Of a DNA stretch of 11,582 bases, positions 5,842-11,582 are shown in pieces. Origin of the DNA: Gammaproteobacteria bacterium (GTDB lineage Bacteria; Pseudomonadota; Gammaproteobacteria; Pseudomonadales; JAUIKI01); the NCBI GenBank assembly GCA_030430875.1, contig JAUIKI010000024.1:1-11582 (forward strand), given 5' to 3'. The notes beneath the pieces are model-generated. The model was not told the origin of the DNA. It ran no database searches and was given only the letters and a program-made list of their open reading frames with translations. A program made the translations under genes and the position numbers. How positions within the stretch are numbered: position 1 is the first letter of the stretch; every line of letters starts with the position of its first letter.

Positions 5842-8805
5842 ATGAAAATTGAAAAAATAAACATTAGTAAAGATAAATTTTGGTTTATTGGACCAAATGC
5901 AGAAAATTTAAGTCTGTTCAAGGAATTTATCATTGATGCTTTTGAAGACCATTGTTACTGGCGCAAAAATTTTCATAGCAAAGAGCTGCCATTAATTAAA
6001 GAATCAGAGAGAACGTCTGAAGATTTTCAGCAAGTAACGTCATTATTTCGTGATAATTTAAACGAGTTGACTAATCGACTAAAAACCAGTGTTCCACAAT
6101 TTAGCTCACGCTATCTTGGCCACATGCTACCTGATCCGACATTCCCTGCGACTTTGGGCTCTTTTTTGGGAATGCTGATTAACAATAACAATACATCTGA
6201 AGAATCGTCGCCAACAACATTGACGCTTGAATTTGAAGCGTTAAAAATGATTTGTGGCATGTTTGATTTTGGACCACAAGCCTGGGGGCATCTTACATCA
6301 GGTGGAACAGGTGCAAATTTACATTGTTTATGGCGTGCTCGAGATCTTGCTTTCTATCCTTATGTGCTTGCTTTAGCCGCATTGAATGGCAATTCAGCGG
6401 TGAAAGAGGCATTAACTGATATCAATTTGCCAAAACGAGGTGGTATTTTGGCAATGATTGAAAATAACAGTTTGCGATTGTTGACAGTTGACGAGAGAAT
6501 CGAATTATTAAGCCAAGTGCTTGATCAGGGAACAAAATATCCGTTTTTGCTGCCAGTTTTGCGTGAGTTTAGCGTATACCAGCTGGGATTTTCTGAGTTC
6601 TTTCAGTTAGCACGAACTGTACTAGCAGATCGGTTTCCTAAAAATTTCCGTTTAGTTGTCAACAAAGCTGCGCATTACTCAATTTTCAAAGCAACTAATT
6701 TACTGGGGTTTGGAAAGCAACATATTGCGCCAGTTGCGCTTGATGTGAATGGTGCAATGGATATGAGAGACCTTGAGAGCACCATTAATGATATTCATGA
6801 TGCAAATGAGTCAGTGCTTGCTGTGGTGAATATTTTTGGTTCAACAGAATTAGGTAATATTGATAATATCAGTGAAATATTATCGTTGCGAGAGCGATTA
6901 CGTAAATCAGATAAAGGTGATTTTTGGTTGCATAGTGATGCTGCTTGGGGAGGATATTTTGCAACATTAGCGCGTGATGGTATGCAGAAAAAAACCATTA
7001 CCAGTCGAGGATTAGAAAACTATCTACATAATTTTTTGCATGAACTATTTCCTGATTCAAAGGAAGAGCTAAAAAATAACTGGGATGAAAATATTGCAGA
7101 ATGGACCAAGCATTTTTTGGATGCAGCACTTGTGATCAATCAGTCAGATTCAATTACCATTGATCCACATAAATCGGGCTATATTCCTTATCCAGCAGGT
7201 GCATGCCTATTTAAAAATTATTTGGTTCGTGAAGTCATTACTTATAAGAGTAATTATGTTAATGCCAAAAAAGCAACACCAGAACAAGAGCAGGAAATTA
7301 TTTGGGATTGTCCAATTTTGGCACAATATACGATTGATGGGTCCAGACCTAGTTCTGCTGCAGTTTCTGTTTGGTTGGCTCATAAAACAATCCCTCTGGA
7401 CAATACTGGACATGGATTGCTTATTGCAAAAATGGTGTTGGCTTCGATGTATTTGCAAGAGGTGTTGTCGCGTGAAGTCATAAAAGATGCTCAAGGTGAC
7501 ACGGTTCAATATATCTTTAAAAATGACATCCCATTGACAGGAATTGTTTGTTATACCTTGAAAATTAATTATCAAGGTCGGATTATTTCGTTGAAAGAAG
7601 TGAACCAAATCATGGATGCTATTTATCATGATACAACGTTAGATAAAAATGCGAATATTTATGAAAAACGGTTTTTTCTCGCATTTACACGCCTTGCTAG
7701 CGAAAACTATGCCGATGAAGCAAACCTTTTCTTGCAAAAACATAGTATCCCCGGACAGCTTGTTAATTTTAATGATTCTGATCAAGAGTTTGATCCGTGG
7801 GAAGATGATGATCATCTGGCGTTGTTTCGAAACGTAACTATTAATCCGTTTTTCTTGATCCATAAGGTGCTTGGAAAAGATAATCAAGTGCTGCATTTGG
7901 CAAAAGACTATGCGCATTATTTAGCACAAAAGATTTTAACAGCATTGGATGCGGTGACGCATGACAAAGGCAGTATGTCTCATCATCATTATCAGCTTCC
8001 TTGCAAAGTTTTGATTCTGGAGAATGGCAAGGTGTTGGGTAAATTAATCAAAGAACATATCCAAAAGACCTATGGTATTAAAGAAGAGGATGTCTTCTTG
8101 TGTCGAGATGCTATCACTGCTTGGAATGTCGTGCTGAGACATCGCATTGAGACTGCAATTTTGGGTGTGGATTTAGGGGTTGAAAAAGAGAAAGAAGGTA
8201 TTGATTTTTTGGGAAAATTATCACAAATTCCTTTTTTTCGAGGAGCGGTTATTTTTACATTCTATAAGCAATCAGAGATTGCAGATGAAGTTAAAGAAGT
8301 GCAAGAAAAAAGAGATGATTGGAATATTTACTATTTGCAGCATTTTGACCTTGAGGCGCAGAATATTAATTATACCTTTAGGCGTTTAGTGAGTTTGCTT
8401 TGGAAAGTATCTTACAATCAATCGCATCAAAAATTAACCCAAGATCAGATTTCAAAAAATATTATTGCACCAACAAATAAATTTTTTGAGTTATTGAAGA
8501 GAAAATTTGAGCAAAGTGTTAAATCAGCGAGTGATGATGATAAACATCCATTGACAGTTGTTGTGAATAATTTTGATGAAAAAGACTATAAATCAAATCA
8601 TCTGTTTATGGATAAATTATTTATTTTTAAATCGTTATTCCGTGTTTATTTGCAGCAAGATGAAGTTGCTTTTGCAGCCGCGTATGCCGATTTTTCTGAA
8701 CGATTTTATTTGACAAAGCCCGAGCAAGATTTCATTGAAAAAATGTTTGGATTTTGGAAAGAAGCAGGGTTGCCTTGGTATCTTTATGAAAAACGGGCAA
8801 GATAG
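5842..8805 (+). CDS. PLP-dependent group II decarboxylase with C-terminal receiver-like domain
   Basis: This is a fold-type I PLP enzyme of the glutamate/tyrosine/aromatic amino acid decarboxylase group. Visible are the substrate-loop motif RYLGHMLPDP (90-99), phosphate-binding TSGGTGANL (152-160), H278 in NKAAHYS that would stack on the cofactor, D366 in HSDAAWGGY that would bind the pyridine nitrogen, and the Schiff-base lysine K444 in IDPHKSGY. The substrate cannot be told from sequence. At 987 residues it is about twice the size of GadB. Residues about 721-850 look like a response-regulator receiver with altered catalytic sites (E727/N728 for the acidic pair, D777 at the phospho-acceptor position, T806, Q833 where Lys is usual). 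The last 130 residues are helical-looking and unassigned. No clear ribosome site precedes the ATG, but an in-frame stop lies 24 bases upstream, so a much longer start is excluded. dnaE follows after 112 bases. Confidence 0.88.
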   Translation: MKIEKINISKDKFWFIGPNAENLSLFKEFIIDAFEDHCYWRKNFHSKELPLIKESERTSEDFQQVTSLFRDNLNELTNRLKTSVPQFSSRYLGHMLPDPTFPATLGSFLGMLINNNNTSEESSPTTLTLEFEALKMICGMFDFGPQAWGHLTSGGTGANLHCLWRARDLAFYPYVLALAALNGNSAVKEALTDINLPKRGGILAMIENNSLRLLTVDERIELLSQVLDQGTKYPFLLPVLREFSVYQLGFSEFFQLARTVLADRFPKNFRLVVNKAAHYSIFKATNLLGFGKQHIAPVALDVNGAMDMRDLESTINDIHDANESVLAVVNIFGSTELGNIDNISEILSLRERLRKSDKGDFWLHSDAAWGGYFATLARDGMQKKTITSRGLENYLHNFLHELFPDSKEELKNNWDENIAEWTKHFLDAALVINQSDSITIDPHKSGYIPYPAGACLFKNYLVREVITYKSNYVNAKKATPEQEQEIIWDCPILAQYTIDGSRPSSAAVSVWLAHKTIPLDNTGHGLLIAKMVLASMYLQEVLSREVIKDAQGDTVQYIFKNDIPLTGIVCYTLKINYQGRIISLKEVNQIMDAIYHDTTLDKNANIYEKRFFLAFTRLASENYADEANLFLQKHSIPGQLVNFNDSDQEFDPWEDDDHLALFRNVTINPFFLIHKVLGKDNQVLHLAKDYAHYLAQKILTALDAVTHDKGSMSHHHYQLPCKVLILENGKVLGKLIKEHIQKTYGIKEEDVFLCRDAITAWNVVLRHRIETAILGVDLGVEKEKEGIDFLGKLSQIPFFRGAVIFTFYKQSEIADEVKEVQEKRDDWNIYYLQHFDLEAQNINYTFRRLVSLLWKVSYNQSHQKLTQDQISKNIIAPTNKFFELLKRKFEQSVKSASDDDKHPLTVVVNNFDEKDYKSNHLFMDKLFIFKSLFRVYLQQDEVAFAAAYADFSERFYLTKPEQDFIEKMFGFWKEAGLPWYLYEKRAR
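8002..8391 (+). other. Degenerate receiver-like domain within the decarboxylase
   Basis: Residues about 721-850 follow the alternating strand/helix pattern of a CheY-like receiver: strand KVLILEN, helix, strand DVFLCRD, helix AITAWNVVL, strand TAILGVD, helix GIDFLGKL, strand GAVIFTFY, and strand NIYYLQHF. Spacing from D777 to T806 (29) agrees with CheY (30). Loss of the second acidic residue and of the lysine suggests phosphorylation is impaired or absent. Confidence 0.6.
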
Positions 8806-8917
8806 CTTTAGAATAAAATAATCAGTAATTTTTCTTGCAACTAGGTTTTACTTATTAGCCTCAATTAAATTAACCAAAGTATTGTTACGATTTAGTAACT
8901 AGCTGTTGTGTATAGTT

Positions 8918-11582
8918 ATGACAACATCATTTGTTCACCTCCGCGTACATTCCGAATTTTCATTGGTTGATAGTGTGATTAGTATTGATCGTTTGATAAA
9001 TAAATCACTTGAATCATCAATGCCAGCTGTCGCATTAACAGATCAAAGTAATATTTGTGCTGCAGTGAAGTTTTTCCAACGAGCGACTAATGCAGGCATT
9101 AAACCAATTATTGGCAGTGATGTGTGGATTGACAATCAACAAGATCCAACATCCCCCACACAACTAACTTTGATAGCAATCAATGATGAAGGCTTCCATC
9201 ACTTGATGATGCTGTTATCAAGAGGTTATACAGAAGGTCGGCATTTAGATAAAGCAATTTTGAAGCGTGAATGGGTATTCAGCGCATCAGATGGATTAAT
9301 CGCTCTTTCCGGTGCTATGTATGGCGCTATTGGCCTGCATTTATTGGCGGGAAAAACTTCAATGGCTGAAAAAGAATTAGTGGATTGGATGAGCTGCTTT
9401 GATAATCGATTTTATCTTGAGTTGCAGCGTGTTGGAAAGCCTCATGAAGAAAATTATATTCATCAAGCGCTCGCTCTTGCTCAAGTAAAGCATTGCCCAG
9501 TTGTTGCCACAAATCCTGTTTGTTTCCTAGAGCGTGATGATTTTGAAGCGCATGAAACTCGAGTTTGTATTGGGAAAAGTAGAATACTTGCTGATTCGCG
9601 TCGACCAAGAGATTACACAGAGCAACAATATTTTCTTACTCAGGAAGAAATGCAGGAACGTTTTAGTGATTTGCCTGAGGCATTGGAAAACTCAGTTGAA
9701 ATTGCAAAGCGCTGTAATGTTAAATTAGTCACTGGGAAAGTGTTTTTACCCAACTATCCAGTTCCAAATAATTTAACTCTAGACGATTATTTAATTCAGC
9801 AGGCTGAAGACGGCTTGAAAAAACGTATTGAATCTAATAAGAATATCATCAAAGAACAGTATGCGGATTATCAAAATCGTTTGTCGCAAGAGTTAGGTAT
9901 TATCATTCGCATGGGGTTTGCTGGTTATTTTTTAATTGTAATGGATTTTATTCGTTGGGCAAAAGAGAATGCGATTCCAGTTGGTCCTGGAAGAGGGTCA
10001 GGTGCCGGATCGCTGGTTGCCTATGTTTTGTTTATTACTGACTTGGATCCAATTGAATATGATTTGCTGTTTGAGCGATTTTTGAATCCTGAAAGAGTGT
10101 CAATGCCAGATTTTGATATCGATTTTTGTATGGAAGGTCGAGATAAGGTGATTGATTATGTCACGCAAAAATATGGTGCAGATGCTGTTTCGCAAATTAT
10201 TACGTTTGGAACAATGGCAGCAAAAGCTGTTGTGCGAGATGTGACGCGTGTTCAAGGAAAGCCGTATGGGTTGGGAGATAAAATTGCGAAGCTCATTCCC
10301 TTTGAGATTGGCATGACACTGGAGAAAGCATTAAAACAAGAGCCGCTACTGAAGCAATTTTATGATGATAGCGAAGAAGTTCGTGAAATCATTGACATGT
10401 CTTTTAAGTTGGAAGGTTTGACACGCAATGTGGGTCGACATGCTGGTGGTGTAGTTATTGCTCCTTCAAAATTAACTGACTTTACAGCGCTTTATTGTGA
10501 AGAAAGTGGTTTGGGTGTGGTGACGCAGTTCGATAAAGATGATGTTGAAAAAATTGGGTTGGTTAAATTTGATTTTCTTGGGCTAAGAACCCTTACAATT
10601 ATTGACTGGGCTTTGAAGTTGATTCGAGAAAAAGAGTTGGCGAAGGAAGATTTCCCGGAAGATTTTACTCAACTTTCTTTGGATGATAAATCCACTTATG
10701 ACATGTTGTGTGAGGGGAAAACTACTGCTGTTTTTCAGCTAGAATCGCGAGGCATGAAAGACCTAATTAAGCGATTAGAGCCTACTCGCTTTGAAGAAAT
10801 TATCGCGTTAGTTGCTTTGTTTCGTCCTGGTCCTTTGCAGTCAGGTATGGTTGATGATTTTATTAATCGAAAACATGGACTTGCAAAAATTGAATATCCT
10901 CACCCTGATTTAGAAATCGTTTTGAAAAACACTTATGGTGTTATTCTTTATCAGGAGCAAGTAATGCAGATTGCCCAGATCCTAGGAGGTTATAGTTTGG
11001 GGGAGGCTGATATTTTGCGACGTGCTATGGGTAAGAAAAAGCCCGAAGAAATGGCTAAGCAGCGCACTATTTTCCTAGATGGTTGTAAGAAAAATAAGGT
11101 CAATCAAGATCAGGCAAGTCAAATTTTTGATTTAATGGAAAAATTTGCTGGCTATGGTTTTAATAAATCACATTCAGCTGCTTATGCACTATTATCTTAC
11201 CAAACTGCCTGGCTGAAAAAGCATTATCCAGAAGCTTTTATGGCTGCGGTATTATCAGCTGATATGCATAATACCGATAAAATCGTGCAATTGATTGATG
11301 CTTATCGAGAAGAATTAAATTTAACGGTGCACCCGCCAAGTATTAATACAAGCGAGTATAAATTCACACTGAATGAAGCAGGTGAAGTTGTGTATGGATT
11401 AGGTGCGATCAAAGGTGTTGGTCAAGGTCCTGTTGATGACTTGGTTTGTGTGCGCAAACAAGAAGGTGAATTTTCTAGTTTATTTGATGTTTGTCGTCGC
11501 AGTGGATTGAAAAAATTAAGTAAGCGTATATTAGAGGCATTAATTAAATCAGGTACCATGGATGAATTTTGTATCGAGCGAG
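8918..11582 (+). CDS. dnaE: DNA polymerase III alpha subunit, N-terminal 888 codons
   Basis: This is the catalytic subunit of the replicative polymerase. The frame is open from ATG at 8918 to the window end; DnaE is normally about 1,150-1,170 residues, so some 270 C-terminal residues (OB fold and tau-binding part) are outside. The N-terminal PHP domain begins FVHLRVHSEFSLVD and has ALTDQSN where metal-binding PHP domains have TDHGN, consistent with the non-catalytic PHP of gammaproteobacterial DnaE. PVGPGRGSGAGS is the palm glycine motif. PDFDIDF carries catalytic D398 and D400 (E. coli D401, D403), and D552 in KFDFLGLRTL matches E. coli D555, so the offset is a steady three residues. No frameshift was seen in the parts I translated. 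The start gives the usual family N-terminus; only a weak ribosome site precedes it. Expression may be separate from or continue from the decarboxylase gene, since no terminator is visible in the 112-base gap. Confidence 0.97.
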   Translation, partial: MTTSFVHLRVHSEFSLVDSVISIDRLINKSLESSMPAVALTDQSNICAAVKFFQRATNAGIKPIIGSDVWIDNQQDPTSPTQLTLIAINDEGFHHLMMLLSRGYTEGRHLDKAILKREWVFSASDGLIALSGAMYGAIGLHLLAGKTSMAEKELVDWMSCFDNRFYLELQRVGKPHEENYIHQALALAQVKHCPVVATNPVCFLERDDFEAHETRVCIGKSRILADSRRPRDYTEQQYFLTQEEMQERFSDLPEALENSVEIAKRCNVKLVTGKVFLPNYPVPNNLTLDDYLIQQAEDGLKKRIESNKNIIKEQYADYQNRLSQELGIIIRMGFAGYFLIVMDFIRWAKENAIPVGPGRGSGAGSLVAYVLFITDLDPIEYDLLFERFLNPERVSMPDFDIDFCMEGRDKVIDYVTQKYGADAVSQIITFGTMAAKAVVRDVTRVQGKPYGLGDKIAKLIPFEIGMTLEKALKQEPLLKQFYDDSEEVREIIDMSFKLEGLTRNVGRHAGGVVIAPSKLTDFTALYCEESGLGVVTQFDKDDVEKIGLVKFDFLGLRTLTIIDWALKLIREKELAKEDFPEDFTQLSLDDKSTYDMLCEGKTTAVFQLESRGMKDLIKRLEPTRFEEIIALVALFRPGPLQSGMVDDFINRKHGLAKIEYPHPDLEIVLKNTYGVILYQEQVMQIAQILGGYSLGEADILRRAMGKKKPEEMAKQRTIFLDGCKKNKVNQDQASQIFDLMEKFAGYGFNKSHSAAYALLSYQTAWLKKHYPEAFMAAVLSADMHNTDKIVQLIDAYREELNLTVHPPSINTSEYKFTLNEAGEVVYGLGAIKGVGQGPVDDLVCVRKQEGEFSSLFDVCRRSGLKKLSKRILEALIKSGTMDEFCIER

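Noticed and set aside
7160..7917. Several open frames on both strands inside the decarboxylase gene
   Set aside because: They overlap a gene with clear catalytic motifs and have unnatural compositions; they are shadows of its codons.
5842..8805. PLP enzyme as an autoinducer synthase of the CqsA/LqsA type
   Set aside because: CqsA/LqsA are alpha-oxoamine synthases; the motifs here (HSDAAWGGY, IDPHKSGY, RYLGHMLPDP) are those of group II amino acid decarboxylases.
8896..8918. Inverted repeat TAACTA/TAGTTA just before the dnaE start as an operator
   Set aside because: Six-base arms in AT-rich DNA are likely chance and nothing else supports a regulator site.
9327..9728. Short frames inside dnaE
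   Set aside because: They lie within the well-conserved DnaE coding sequence and have no supporting features.

Overview
The window is AT-rich DNA from a gammaproteobacterium. The partial DnaE at the right end is of the gammaproteobacterial type. The sensor kinase and response regulator at the left end resemble the LqsS/LqsR (CqsS-like) quorum-sensing pair of Legionella. A relative of the Legionellales is my best guess; nothing here fixes the genus.

Left part (1-2204, + strand): the C-terminal part of a CqsS/LqsS-like histidine kinase, then a 345-residue response regulator with a complete phosphorylation site. The regulator is followed, in the same reading frame and after one stop codon, by the remnant of a second kinase. 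This remnant is about two-thirds identical to the intact kinase over 85 residues. Kinase-like sequence appears to begin inside the last dozen codons of the regulator, so the regulator's C-terminus looks like a rearrangement junction.

Middle part (2239-5350, - strand): a two-gene unit made of a small secreted cysteine-rich protein of unknown function and a muramidase-like protein (T4-lysozyme/pesticin type) with calcium-binding RTX repeats and no N-terminal signal peptide, as expected for type I secretion. Upstream of it lies a DUF924-family gene with a very strong intrinsic terminator. The secreted protein could be an immunity partner of the muramidase, but this is inference from position and export signal only.

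Right part (5842-11582, + strand): a 491-base non-coding stretch leads to a 987-residue PLP-dependent group II decarboxylase carrying a degenerate receiver-like domain near its C-terminus. After 112 bases dnaE begins and runs off the window with about 888 codons visible. I see no tRNA, rRNA, CRISPR array, transposase or complete insertion sequence.
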